A DNA stretch of 64,000 nucleotides from an uncultured Coriobacteriaceae bacterium (GCA_902793195.1 CADBCS010000019.1:43176-107175); one strand, 5' to 3'; positions 52,892-62,202 are shown, counted from the first letter of the stretch. The notes: generated from the letters alone by a model not told the origin. Program-made: numbers and translations.

Positions 52892-55800
52892 CTACTGCTG
52901 CTTGCGCTTGCGATACAGCACGCCGCCCACGACGCCCACGGCGCCAATGGCCAAAAGCACGATGGGTGCGACCACGTTCGTGCTGTCGCTCGTCGTTGCA
53001 AGCGTGGTGCCCGAGGTGGTCGATGCGGTCCCCGACGTAGTTGTACCGGGAGCTTTGTAGGTGTTCGTGCAAGTCACAATATGCTCGTTGCCGTTAGCGC
53101 TCTTGATGGGAGAGCCCATGTTCGACGTGAGTCCGCCGGAGTCGGTCTCGGTGACCGTGTATTTTAGCAGGCCCGAGCTGCCAATCGGCAGGCCAATCGC
53201 CTTCTTGTTCTCTCCGCCCTTGAGGGTGAACGTCGCCACGCCATCCTTGAACGTCATGCCGCCATAGGTACCGGAGATGGTCTTGTCGTCGAGGGTCACC
53301 TTAAAGCCGTAGCTGCGTGACTTGTCCTCCGAGCGCGTGCTCACGACGACCTTGTAGACGGAGAGCTTGCCGCCCGAGTAGTAGTTCGTGACTGTGAGCT
53401 TTTCGCTGGTTGTAAGCGTCGCCTTTTCTAGGTCTTCTTTCAACTTCTTAACCAGGTCATCTCCCGAAAGATCCTTATAGGACGAGGTGTCCAAGGAGGG
53501 CGAGTACGAGATCTCTACGTTGAAGTCTTCGTCAACCTTCACGTACGCGTACTTAGCAGTCGTGTCGTAGGTCATGCCATTCGTGGGATCCGAAGGCTTG
53601 ACCTCGGTGATGGTGTATACGTACCAGCCAGGCTCGGTATACGTGATCTCGCCAAACTCGCCCGTCTTGCCCGCCTTCACCTTGACCGTGGGATCGGAGG
53701 GCAGCACATCGCTGGTGATATCACCGAGCGGCTTGGCGAGCTTGAACTCGAACGCCTCGTTACCCGTATAGCCCTCGCCCACAACCTGCTTGGTCACACT
53801 GAGCTTGGCCGTTGTCGATGCGACCTTGTTGTTGGTGAACGTATGGGAAGGCCGCACGACGGCGTCGTAGCCCGACACGGTCAGCTTAACGTTGTTGTCT
53901 CCTACGAGCTTCGTGCCGTTGGTGGGCGTCTGCTCCGTAAGCACGTACTTGCCCGTCGGCAGTCCGTCGACAACCACGGCCGCGGCCGTGCCGTTGGTAA
54001 CCGTAATCGAGACCTCTTTCTTAACGTCCTTGTTGCTCTCGTCTACTCCAGCAACGACAAAGCTATACGTGCCATCTGCGGCAGTGGTCTTGGTGGGCTT
54101 TCCGTCGACCGTGACGGCCTTGATGATCTCCAACTCGCCGACCTTGTTGTACGTGTATGTGTTGGTAAACGAGGCGGTCGTTGTCTTCGAGTCCTCCACT
54201 GTAGGCTTGAGCGTAACCGTCTCGTCCGTCGTCGGGCTCGATGTGACGGTGGTGGTATCGGTCACGTACTGTGCCGTACGCGTTATCGTCCAGCCGTCAC
54301 GATTCTTGCCGGTCTCGGTAATCGTGTACTCGCCCGCCGGAACGGTGCCAAGAGACCACATGCGCTCGCCCTCGGTGTTCGGGTCGCTAAAGTCCGAGAG
54401 CTTCTTCGTCTCCGAGACGCCTGGGCCCGTTACGATGAAGCTGGTCTCTTCCGCAATCGCCGTCTGCTCCGCGGCGGTGAGGTACTCCTCGGACTTGTAG
54501 CCGGCTGCCACCTTCTTGGTCACGTTGAGGGTACCCGTCTGGAGCTTGTTGGTAACCGTAACACTCGTGCTGGGATCGGCATCCCACGCGCATGTGCCCG
54601 CGTAGGAGACCACCGCATCCTCCTCGAACGTGTAGACAGCCTTGACGCCGGCACCATCATCCGTCGTTGGTTTGGGCAGCGCAACGGTGACCGCGGGCCA
54701 TGTGCCGTCCGTCTGCTTGGTCAGGGTGATGTAGTTGTGCCCGGTGTCCTCGTACTCGCCTGAGGCATTCTTCACCCACACGTGCTCGCTATCGGCAAGC
54801 TGCGATTTCTCCTTGTACGGTTTTATCGTCACGCTGTCGGGGCGCAAGCCGAGGTCCTTCTCGGAATCCTCCACGTTGTCCGCGCCAACCCACTTCTTTT
54901 GCACGGAGATGTCGAGGAAGTGTTTGTCGGGGTCAAACGTCTCCGGGTCGGTCACGGCGACCTCAATCACGTCGCCGTTCTTCATTACCACGCGCAGCGT
55001 CTCGAACGAGTCGAACGACTGCAGGCTCACCAGGCGCCAGTCACTGCCCACCAGCTCCTTGGTCACCGAGAGCAGCTCGGGGTTTGTAAAGGTCACGCTG
55101 GCCACGTCGGCCACGCTGCGGTCGATGCCCAGCGACACAAACAGGCTCGAGAGCATCACGCTGCCCTTGCCCGGCATGGAGAAGAAGTGGTCGCCGTAGG
55201 TAAAGTCCACCGTGTAGCTGAACGAATACACCGAGAAGCTCTTGGTCGCAAAGTCCGCGGTGCCCTCCTCCACACACACGTTCGCTCCCACCGGCTCGAC
55301 CGAGGGGGCGCCTTTTACCATGGGCAGGTGGTTGACCTCCACGCACCCGCCCTCCTGTGCGCCGAGCTCGCCGGACAGCTGGTCCTGCTTGAACGTAAAC
55401 GACACCCGCACGTTGCCCTCCGTCGGCTGGACCTCCTCGCCGTCCTGGAAGAACGCCACGTCGTAGAGCAGCGTGTTGTGCGCATCGTACTCGCTCGAGC
55501 TGGCAGAAGACGCGTTGAGGGCGGTGAGGTAGAGGTCTGCGGACCGACCGCGCACGCGCGAGACCTCGAGCGAGGCATCCTCGGGGATGGCGCCGGCCTT
55601 TGTGGTGGTGGCCGTCACGTACACCTGGTCGTCCTCATACACGAACTCGGTCGTCGGGGCCTCCGCCACCTCGTTGGGGTCCTGCTCGCCCTCGACCATC
55701 TGGTCGTCCTGTGCCTGTGCCTGCGACGCGTTGGCCGTGGGCGCGGACTGCTTCTTTTGCTCGGTCTTCTTTGCTACCTGCTTCTTTGCGGGGACAACCT

Positions 55801-56695
55801 CCAGGGCCATCTCGCCCGCACCAAAGTCTATTGCGTTCGCACGCTTGGAAAACGTGCCCGCCACGGTAAGGTCGAACTCCACGTTGGCAAGCGCGAAGAA
55901 GCTCCTCATGTCCTTCGCGACATCCACCTTGGAACGGTTCGCGGCGTCGCGCGCGCGCCACACCAGGTGGATCACGTTGCCGCGCACCCACCAGCTGTTC
56001 TTGTCCAGCTCAATGGTATGGCGCTCGCCGTTGGCGTCCGCATACGACGCCACAAGGGCCTTCTTTGCGGCAGGCTGGTTAGCCGACGCAACAAAGCTCG
56101 AGGGCAGCGCAAAGGTGAGCTCGCCCATCTCGGCGAACTCCTTGCTGTCTGTGCCCTCCACAAAGGTGAGCCGTACGTTATAGACGGCGCCCTCATTCAC
56201 GACGATGGCGTCGTCCGTCTCCTTGGCGCCAAGGATCTCGGCTTGGTCCAGGAAGTCGGAGAGCTTCGCGCTCAGCTGGCGTGCGGGCTTGGTGGGAGAC
56301 TGCGCGGGCTTGGACGTGGACTGGCTCGTTGCCCCGGCAGTGGATCCGGTCGTGGTGGAGCTGGCGGAACCGCCGCCCTGCTCGGTGACGGCAGGCGCGC
56401 TGGCCTCCTCGCCTTCCGCCGGGCCTTGCTCCTCGCCCTGCTGGGCGGCCTGCCCGTCATCCGCACCATCGACGACGGCCACTTCGTCCTGGCCTTCCTG
56501 CTCCGCGGAAGGTGCGGTGCCAGAATCGTTGGCCTGGCCCTCCTGGGCCTCGGTTACGGTGAGGTCTATTACCTCGTCACGCGCCTCGGCCAGACCTTGG
56601 ACGGGCATGAGGCTCAGCACCAACACGATGCCAGCCAAAATGCTGGCGAGTCGTGCGAGCGGAGTGTTGCGTCTGGCGTTTCGTTTCTGCCCCAT
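52892..56695 (-). CDS. Wall-anchored pilin-like protein with LATTSD sorting signal
   Basis: The 1,267-residue protein starts MGQKRNARRNTPLARLASIL with a signal peptide and an acidic spacer. An adhesin region and the shared module (FSYTVDFTYGDHFFSMPGKGSVMLSSLFVSLG) align with the neighbour at 50021. Extra middle domains of Cna-B and DUF5979-like kind follow (TTASFTNTYTYNKVGELEIIKAV, GLPTGKYVLTEQTP), then a pilin isopeptide-type domain. LATTSDSTNVVAPIVLLAIG, a hydrophobic stretch and RKRKQQ end it. AAGGAA precedes ATG 56695. The pair looks like a duplication in which this copy gained about 370 residues, or the other lost them. No sortase gene is in the window. Confidence 0.85.
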   Translation of the reverse strand: MGQKRNARRNTPLARLASILAGIVLVLSLMPVQGLAEARDEVIDLTVTEAQEGQANDSGTAPSAEQEGQDEVAVVDGADDGQAAQQGEEQGPAEGEEASAPAVTEQGGGSASSTTTGSTAGATSQSTSKPAQSPTKPARQLSAKLSDFLDQAEILGAKETDDAIVVNEGAVYNVRLTFVEGTDSKEFAEMGELTFALPSSFVASANQPAAKKALVASYADANGERHTIELDKNSWWVRGNVIHLVWRARDAANRSKVDVAKDMRSFFALANVEFDLTVAGTFSKRANAIDFGAGEMALEVVPAKKQVAKKTEQKKQSAPTANASQAQAQDDQMVEGEQDPNEVAEAPTTEFVYEDDQVYVTATTTKAGAIPEDASLEVSRVRGRSADLYLTALNASSASSSEYDAHNTLLYDVAFFQDGEEVQPTEGNVRVSFTFKQDQLSGELGAQEGGCVEVNHLPMVKGAPSVEPVGANVCVEEGTADFATKSFSVYSFSYTVDFTYGDHFFSMPGKGSVMLSSLFVSLGIDRSVADVASVTFTNPELLSVTKELVGSDWRLVSLQSFDSFETLRVVMKNGDVIEVAVTDPETFDPDKHFLDISVQKKWVGADNVEDSEKDLGLRPDSVTIKPYKEKSQLADSEHVWVKNASGEYEDTGHNYITLTKQTDGTWPAVTVALPKPTTDDGAGVKAVYTFEEDAVVSYAGTCAWDADPSTSVTVTNKLQTGTLNVTKKVAAGYKSEEYLTAAEQTAIAEETSFIVTGPGVSETKKLSDFSDPNTEGERMWSLGTVPAGEYTITETGKNRDGWTITRTAQYVTDTTTVTSSPTTDETVTLKPTVEDSKTTTASFTNTYTYNKVGELEIIKAVTVDGKPTKTTAADGTYSFVVAGVDESNKDVKKEVSITVTNGTAAAVVVDGLPTGKYVLTEQTPTNGTKLVGDNNVKLTVSGYDAVVRPSHTFTNNKVASTTAKLSVTKQVVGEGYTGNEAFEFKLAKPLGDITSDVLPSDPTVKVKAGKTGEFGEITYTEPGWYVYTITEVKPSDPTNGMTYDTTAKYAYVKVDEDFNVEISYSPSLDTSSYKDLSGDDLVKKLKEDLEKATLTTSEKLTVTNYYSGGKLSVYKVVVSTRSEDKSRSYGFKVTLDDKTISGTYGGMTFKDGVATFTLKGGENKKAIGLPIGSSGLLKYTVTETDSGGLTSNMGSPIKSANGNEHIVTCTNTYKAPGTTTSGTASTTSGTTLATTSDSTNVVAPIVLLAIGAVGVVGGVLYRKRKQQ

Positions 56696-56748
56696 TTCTC
56701 GGTTCCTTCCGTACGTCATGGCTGACAAAACCTACCGTACTACACGCC

Positions 56749-56754
56749 ATTATA
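56749..56754 (-). promoter_or_regulatory. -10 box (TATAAT) of the larger pilin-like gene
   Basis: The minus strand reads GCGTATAATGGCG about 55 bases before ATG 56695. No clear -35 is seen. Confidence 0.4.
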
Positions 56755-56778
56755 CGCCGCAACACCCACGGCATACTA

Positions 56779-56841
56779 GCCCGTAGGGGACGGTCCCTTC
56801 CGGACGGTACTCGCCCGTCGGGGACGGTCCCCTCCGGACGG
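56779..56841. repeat. Tandem family B unit
   Basis: GCCCGTAGGGGACGGTCCCT and GCCCGTCGGGGACGGTCCCC start two units about 32 bases apart, each ending CCGGACGGT. It lies between two genes transcribed leftward, just past the manA stop. Confidence 0.85.
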
Positions 56842-56843
56842 TG

Positions 56844-57806
56844 CTACACGTGCGAGACGATGAGCATCATGTCGCCTTCCAGGGCAAGGTCGCCACAGCC
56901 CGCCGGCGCGATGAAGTGCGTGCCCTTGGTCACGTTGTGGATGTGCTTGCCCGCGCACACGGTGCCCGAGCCCTCCACCACGCTCGCATTGAGGAACGAC
57001 CATGGCTGCGCATAGGCCACCGGCGCGTCCGGACGCACGACGATGCGGTCCACCGTGTAGCTGGGCGTGGTTACCAGCGTGGTTACGCCGTCGATCTCGG
57101 GCTCCGTTACGGCACCGGACTCGGGGGCCTTCATGCCAAAGTCAATAACGTCGAGCGACTGCTCCATGTGCAGCTCGCGAAGCGATCCGTCGGGCTGACG
57201 CCGGTCGAAGTCGTACACGCGATAGGTGACGTCGGACGACTCCTGCGTCTCCAGCACGAGCGTGCCGCCCAAGATGGCGTGGACCGTACCCGGCTCCACC
57301 TGGAAGAAGTCACCGGTCTGTATGGGGACGCGGTTAAGAAGGTCGTCCCAGCGCCCCTCCTCAACAAGCTGCGCAAACTCCTCACGGCTCTTCGCGCGCT
57401 GGCCCACAACGATCCTGTCGCCCTCCTTGGCGTCCAGGATGTACCAGCACTCGCGCTTGCCCAGCGAGCCGTTCTCGTGCTCGTGGGCATAGGCGTCGTC
57501 GGGGTGCACCTGGATGGAGAGGTCGTCCTGCGCATCCAGAATCTTAACGAGCAGTGGGAACTCGTCACCCTCCTCATCGCCAAACAGCTCCCTGTGCTCG
57601 TTCCACAGCTCGGAGAGGCGCCAGCCGTCCCACACGCCACCCACAACCTTGCAGTCGCCGTGCGGATGCGCGCTTATGGCCCAGCACTCTCCCACCGGTC
57701 CGTCCGGCAGGTCGTAGCCGTAGTCCGTCTCCAGGCGGCGGCCACCCCACAGCTTGTTGTGCAGCTCGGGCTTCAAGAAGATGATGTCGAGTTCGGCGTC
57801 TTGCAT
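56844..57806 (-). CDS. manA: Mannose-6-phosphate isomerase, class I
   Basis: The 320-residue cupin enzyme interconverts mannose-6-P and fructose-6-P. Zinc-site signs are LSIQVHPDDAYAHEHENG (His pair and Glu) and GTVHAILGG. NKLWGGRRLETDYGY and GECWAISAHPHGD are family motifs. ATG 57806 follows AAAGGACA; an upstream ATG at 57836 overlaps the previous stop codon. It lies 29 bases after the PTS IIA gene, so mannose or a mannoside is a reasonable guess for the imported sugar. Confidence 0.95.
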   Translation of the reverse strand: MQDAELDIIFLKPELHNKLWGGRRLETDYGYDLPDGPVGECWAISAHPHGDCKVVGGVWDGWRLSELWNEHRELFGDEEGDEFPLLVKILDAQDDLSIQVHPDDAYAHEHENGSLGKRECWYILDAKEGDRIVVGQRAKSREEFAQLVEEGRWDDLLNRVPIQTGDFFQVEPGTVHAILGGTLVLETQESSDVTYRVYDFDRRQPDGSLRELHMEQSLDVIDFGMKAPESGAVTEPEIDGVTTLVTTPSYTVDRIVVRPDAPVAYAQPWSFLNASVVEGSGTVCAGKHIHNVTKGTHFIAPAGCGDLALEGDMMLIVSHV

Positions 57807-57835
57807 TGTTCGTGTCCTTTCGTGCGTCGTGCTCA

Positions 57836-58156
57836 TTACTGCCTTACAACCCCTTTCTCGTATATCTCGATAAACTCGAGGGCAACCTGTCTAAACACCT
57901 CGCAGCTCATCAGCTGGTCCTCTGCGTGCACAAGAAGGACGCAGAGGATGTCGGTGCGGCCCTGGGCCTCCCATTGGAGCAGCTTCTGATGCGGCTCGTG
58001 GGCCATGATCATCATGTCGTCGCCGTCCTTGATCAGCGTGCGCGCCTCGTCAAAACGCCCTTCCTTGGCGGACTGGATCGCAGCGACGTAGTTGGACTTG
58101 GCAGTCCCGGCAGCGCTGATCACCTGAAAGCAAATGAGCTCCATCTCCTCTGTCAT
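57836..58156 (-). CDS. PTS lactose/cellobiose-type IIA component
   Basis: The 106-residue helical protein has the active histidine in LLVHAEDQLMSCEVFRQVA and the usual GTAKSNYVAAIQSAKEG start. It takes phosphate from HPr and passes it to IIB. GAGGAGGTTGGT precedes ATG 58156. It lies between IIB and manA on the same strand. A IIC permease gene is absent from the window. The sugar cannot be told from IIA alone. Confidence 0.9.
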   Translation of the reverse strand: MTEEMELICFQVISAAGTAKSNYVAAIQSAKEGRFDEARTLIKDGDDMMIMAHEPHQKLLQWEAQGRTDILCVLLVHAEDQLMSCEVFRQVALEFIEIYEKGVVRQ

Positions 58157-58225
58157 ACCAACCTCCTCGAACTGTCAACCTGTCTGCATCCAACTTATCT
58201 GCATGTTTAGAAGGGATATAAGAAT

Positions 58226-58248
58226 GCCGGTGGCACATGACCACCGGC
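58226..58248 (-). terminator. Stem-loop between PTS IIB and IIA
   Basis: GCCGGTGG (58226-58233) and CCACCGGC (58241-58248) form a perfect 8-bp stem, followed on the minus strand by ATTCTTATA. It could lower read-through from IIB to IIA. The gap 58249-58432 has no supported gene. Confidence 0.5.
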
Positions 58249-58432
58249 AGGAACCCCTAGGATGTTGCCGTTCCCCCACACACCGCCTTGCGGCCAACCT
58301 GGCAAGGACCATCCCCCGGACGACCTTGGCCGTCTCCTGCGTCAGCGATGTTGAGTGGCTTGACAAACATGGTGCTGTCCTTGATCGTGAGGGCGCCACG
58401 AGGTGTAAGCGCCCATTCCGCGCACCTCGGCG

Positions 58433-58738
58433 CTATTCGGCGAGCTTCAGCGCAAAGTCCAGGACGTTCTTGCCGTTTACCATGCCGTAGTCGGCCATGG
58501 GGATAACGTCGCAGGGGATGCCGCGAGAGGCGGCTGCCTTCTGCTTTTGGGCCTTCATAAAGCCAACCTGTGGACCAAGCAGCGCAACGTCGACGCCATC
58601 GAGGCGCTGCTCCATCTCGCCCACGGGATAGGCGACGATGTCGGCCTCGATGCCCCGCTCCTTGGCCGCCTCCTGCATCTTCCTCACGAGCAGGCTGGTG
58701 GACATTCCGGCGGCACAGAACAGACGGATGGTAAGCAT
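58433..58738 (-). CDS. PTS cellobiose-type IIB component
   Basis: The 101-residue protein starts MLTIRLFCAAGMSTSLLVRKM, with the active Cys8 in the phosphate loop CxxGMSTS typical of the lactose/chitobiose class. It ends VLDFALKLAE. AAAGGA precedes ATG 58738. It is the first gene of the set IIB, IIA, manA, although a stem-loop and 276 bases separate it from IIA. Confidence 0.92.
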   Translation of the reverse strand: MLTIRLFCAAGMSTSLLVRKMQEAAKERGIEADIVAYPVGEMEQRLDGVDVALLGPQVGFMKAQKQKAAASRGIPCDVIPMADYGMVNGKNVLDFALKLAE

Positions 58739-59041
58739 AGCGATTCCTTTCCCTTGCATCCCTTGTCCGGACCGTATCCGGACCCTCACCCGCAGCCAGC
58801 ACGCATGCACCTCGGCACATAACATGCTTTACTACCAATCTACACCATTCCGACACATTTGTTTGGGCATAGTTCATGCAAATACTATCAGATGACGTAA
58901 CCGAGTATATGATGTGGGTGGTTGCGCGCTTGCTCCAACCCTGCACACGTCCCGTATGCATAGGTAAACGGCGCGCCGGGAATCGCCGGCTTGACCGACG
59001 GTCTTTGTTATTGCATGTGCATTCGCTTGAGGGGAGCTGAG
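58739..59041. other. Intergenic region between divergent PTS IIB and coaX
   Basis: There is no supported gene in these 303 bases. TCCGGACC is repeated at about 58767 and 58778, which could be a regulator site for the PTS genes. TTGACC at 58991 is a possible -35 for coaX, but its -10 is poor. Confidence 0.4.
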
Positions 59042-59815
59042 GTGCTGGTTACCGTAGATGTGGGGAACACCCAGACCACCATTGGCCTGTTCGACGACAC
59101 CGGCGCCAACCTCATGTGTTGGCGCATGCCCACCCTGCACACCGACACCTCCGACAGCTTGCGCTCGCGTCTTCATGGCTACTTTGTTATGGATGGCTTT
59201 GACTTTGGGAGCATCCGCGACGCCGCTGTGGCGAGCGTGGTCCCCGTGCTCGCCCGCGCATGGCTGAGGTGCTTCCAGCGCGTGCTGGGCCACGACCCGC
59301 TGATGGTGGGCGCAGGCGCAAGCTGCGGGATGCGCCTGGAGGTACAAAATCCCAGCTCGGTGGGCGCCGACCGCATTGCCAACGCCGTTGCGGCCCTGCG
59401 CAGCTACGGGGCGCCCGTCATTGTGGTGGACTTTGGCACGGCCACCAACATAGACGTGGTGGACCGCTCGGGGGCCTATCGCGGCGGGACCATTGGGCCG
59501 GGGCTCATGCTCTCGGCCGACGCCCTGTTCGCCCGTGCCGCGCGACTGTCCAGCGTGCCCATAGAGGCGCCCGAGCATGCGCTGGGAGATGGCACGGAGG
59601 CAGCCCTGCAGGCCGGCTTGGTAATAGGTGCCGCCGCGCAGGCGGAGGGCCTGGTCGCGCGCATAAAGGATGAGCTGGGCGAGCCAAACGCCACCGTTGT
59701 GGGCACCGGGGGCCTCGCGCGCACGGTGAGTGCCGCCACGAACCTGTTCGACGTGGTCGACCCCGACCTCACCCTGCGCGGCATCCGCGAGATTTGGCTC
59801 GCACAGCAGCAGTGA
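59042..59815 (+). CDS. coaX: Type III pantothenate kinase
   Basis: The 257-residue protein makes phosphopantothenate, the first step to coenzyme A. Landmarks of the ASKHA fold are VDVGNTQTTIGLFD, GADRIANAVAALRSYG and VDFGTATNIDVVD, with GGTIGPGLMLSADALFARAARL. GTG 59042 follows GGGGAG and begins MLVTVDVGN; the upstream ATG would add an unlikely extension. It is convergent with folP-folK, 40 bases away. Confidence 0.95.
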   Translation: MLVTVDVGNTQTTIGLFDDTGANLMCWRMPTLHTDTSDSLRSRLHGYFVMDGFDFGSIRDAAVASVVPVLARAWLRCFQRVLGHDPLMVGAGASCGMRLEVQNPSSVGADRIANAVAALRSYGAPVIVVDFGTATNIDVVDRSGAYRGGTIGPGLMLSADALFARAARLSSVPIEAPEHALGDGTEAALQAGLVIGAAAQAEGLVARIKDELGEPNATVVGTGGLARTVSAATNLFDVVDPDLTLRGIREIWLAQQQ

Positions 59816-59855
59816 CGCGGTGGGGATACTCCCCGCCGTGTCACTACGGCAAAGC

Positions 59856-61277
59856 TCAGTCGTCCCACTCGATGGGACCCAGGTCGGCCAGCACGTGACC
59901 AACGCGGTCCTCCACCTCAAACACCTCCACACCCGCGTGCGTGAGGAAGCGCACCGGGTCGGGCATGAGGTCCTCCATGGGCACCAGCACGTAGTCGCGC
60001 TCCCCCAAACCGGGATGCGGCAGCTGCAGGCGGGTTCCATAGTGCTCCTCGCCCTCGACCCAGCACAGGTCGCAGTCTATGGTGCGCGGTCCCATTCCCT
60101 CGCTCTGGGGATCGCGAATGCGCCCGAGGTCGTTCTCGACCTCAAGCAATTTGCCAAGCAGCACCAGCGGGTGCAGCTCGGTGTGAATCTCGGCCACCGC
60201 ATTGGCCACCGGCGTGGCAATGCCGTATGCAGGCTCGGTCTCGTACGCATTGCTCACGGCCGTCACGCAGGTGAGCGGCAGCTTGTCGATGCGCTTTACC
60301 GCCTGCGCCAAATACCCCATGCGGTCGCCCACGTTCGACCCCAGCGAGACGAACGCCTGGCGCGAGTCGGACCGCGACGCGCACCAGTACGAGGTCACGG
60401 CCTGGAAGACGGCGGCCACGTCGTGTACGCGCAGCAGCCTGCTGCCATTGGAGATCGCCGAGAGGCATATGCCCATGGTTGCGGCATCACGGCTCTTCGC
60501 CTCGTCCAGGCCCGAGACGGCGCCCACAAAGCGCTTGCGCGAGACCGCCGTGAGCACGGGATAGCCCATGGAGAGCAGCTTCTTGGTGTTGCGCTGGAGA
60601 ATAACGTCCTCGTCGGTGCCCTTCTCGAAGCCTGGGCCCGGGTCCACGCAAATGCGGTCGTGAGAGACGCCCGCACGCATGAGCATGCGTGCCTGGTCGC
60701 CCAAGAAGCCCATGACCTCGCGCATGAGCGGAGCCTCGTCGGGCAGAGGGAACCGTCGCGCGCTGGGAACCATGCGACGGGCCGGATGGTTGGCATAGAG
60801 CTGCACCGACTTGCGTGAGTTGACGCCCGTCTTTTGGTTCCAGTGCATAATGACCACGCCGCAGTCGCTCTCGAGCACCAGCTCGACCATCTTGGGGTCG
60901 GTGAATCCCGACACGTCGTTTATGATGGAGGCGCCCATCTCCAGGCAGGCGGCCGCCACCTCCGCGTGGCGCGTGTCCACCGAGACTATCGCGCCCTGCG
61001 CGCACAGCGCCTCGACCACCGGCGCAATGCGCTCGAGCTCCTCCTCGGGCTCGACGGGCGTGGCGCCCGGGCGCGTGGACTCGCCGCCCACGTCGATGAT
61101 GTCGGCGCCCTCGTCGAGCATGGCCATGCCGCGTGCAATGGCCTTGTCGGGGTCAAAGGTTTCTCCGCCGTCCGAGAACGAGTCGGGCGTCACGTTGAGA
61201 ATGCCCATGATTCGCGGCCTCATAAGCGAAAGCTCATGAGCTCCGCAACGCCATGTGGTGTAGCTGTCTCTCAGCAT
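59856..61277 (-). CDS. folPK: Dihydropteroate synthase / HPPK fusion (FolP-FolK)
   Basis: The 473-residue protein fuses two successive folate enzymes. Residues about 20-300 are dihydropteroate synthase: MGILNVTPDSFSDGG, DIIDVGGESTRPG and INDVSGFTD. Residues about 315-473 are HPPK: VSLGSNVGDRMGYL and MGPRTIDCDLCW. The reaction order is HPPK then synthase, so the fusion may channel the intermediate. GAAGGA precedes ATG 61277. FolB and FolE are not in the window. Confidence 0.93.
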   Translation of the reverse strand: MLRDSYTTWRCGAHELSLMRPRIMGILNVTPDSFSDGGETFDPDKAIARGMAMLDEGADIIDVGGESTRPGATPVEPEEELERIAPVVEALCAQGAIVSVDTRHAEVAAACLEMGASIINDVSGFTDPKMVELVLESDCGVVIMHWNQKTGVNSRKSVQLYANHPARRMVPSARRFPLPDEAPLMREVMGFLGDQARMLMRAGVSHDRICVDPGPGFEKGTDEDVILQRNTKKLLSMGYPVLTAVSRKRFVGAVSGLDEAKSRDAATMGICLSAISNGSRLLRVHDVAAVFQAVTSYWCASRSDSRQAFVSLGSNVGDRMGYLAQAVKRIDKLPLTCVTAVSNAYETEPAYGIATPVANAVAEIHTELHPLVLLGKLLEVENDLGRIRDPQSEGMGPRTIDCDLCWVEGEEHYGTRLQLPHPGLGERDYVLVPMEDLMPDPVRFLTHAGVEVFEVEDRVGHVLADLGPIEWDD

Positions 61278-61358
61278 GTAAGTCCTTCGTTTGCACAGCA
61301 ATGCGGTAATTGTAACGCATTTCGTGGCCGGCGCGCGATGAGCGTGTGTGGGACGTCC

Positions 61359-62096
61359 CTACCAGTCGAACGCCGCGGCTATGTCGCAGGCCAGCACCAG
61401 GTCGGCCGAGGTGTCCTGCGGCGTTGGCTGCAGGTTGCAGATTACCAGGTCGTTGCCGCCAAAGTACTGCACCAGACCTGCGGCCGGATATACCACCAGC
61501 GACGTGCCGCCAATAATGAGCATGTCGGCCGAGGCTATGGAGCGCACCGCGCCCTCGATCACGCGCTGGTCCAGGCCCTCCTCGTAGAGCACCACGTCGG
61601 GCTTGACCTCGCCGCCACAACGCTCGCAGCGCGGCACACCCGTGGTGCCCAACACCCACTCGGCCGAATGCACGTGGCCGCAGCGACGACAGATGTTGCG
61701 ATGCACCGACCCGTGCAGCTCCCACACGCACTTTGACCCGGCCAGCTGATGCAGACCGTCTATGTTTTGGGTCACCACGGCGCTCACCTTGCCCGCGGCC
61801 TCCAGCTCCGCGAGCTTTATGTGCGCCTGGCATGGCTTTGCGTCGAGCGCGATCATGCGGGAGCGATAGAAGTCGAAGAACTCCTCCTTGTGCGTGTCGT
61901 AGAAGCTCCTGGAGAGCATCGTCTCGGGAGGATAGGAAAACTTCTGGTGGTACAGCCCGTCGGGAGAGCGGAAGTCGGGTATGCCGCTCGCAGTGCTCAC
62001 GCCCGCCCCGCCAAAGAACACCACGTTGCGCGCCTTCTCCACGCGCCACGCCAGCTCCTGCGCCGCCTCGCGCGCATCCGTAATAGTATGAGCCAC
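61359..62096 (-). CDS. NAD-dependent protein deacylase, Sir2 family
   Basis: The 245-residue sirtuin has GGAGVSTASGIPDFRSPDGLY, TQNIDGLH, the catalytic His in WELHGSVHRN, four zinc cysteines (CRRC, CERC) and GGTSLVVYPAAGL. GTG 62096 lies five bases after GGGAGG, the best start. It removes acyl groups from lysines, using NAD. It is transcribed in the same direction as folPK, 81 bases upstream, and might share its transcript. Confidence 0.94.
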   Translation of the reverse strand: MAHTITDAREAAQELAWRVEKARNVVFFGGAGVSTASGIPDFRSPDGLYHQKFSYPPETMLSRSFYDTHKEEFFDFYRSRMIALDAKPCQAHIKLAELEAAGKVSAVVTQNIDGLHQLAGSKCVWELHGSVHRNICRRCGHVHSAEWVLGTTGVPRCERCGGEVKPDVVLYEEGLDQRVIEGAVRSIASADMLIIGGTSLVVYPAAGLVQYFGGNDLVICNLQPTPQDTSADLVLACDIAAAFDW

Positions 62097-62202
62097 AACG
62101 ACCTCCCAACTCTTGTCCACCCAACGACTGACACCATGCTAGCAGCATTCGACTTGCCCTGCGGTGACGGCCCCCTCCGGACGGTTTGCGCCACAGGGGA
62201 AG

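Noticed and set aside
54782..56725. A 647-residue plus-strand open frame opposite the pilin-like gene
   Set aside because: It is antisense to a gene with a signal peptide, known domains and a sorting signal; the composition is typical of a shadow.
58257..58432. Small coding region between PTS IIB and IIA (FVKPLNIADAGDGQ on the minus strand)
   Set aside because: There is no ribosome site or family match, and it reads through a region with a stem-loop nearby. It is too weak to call.
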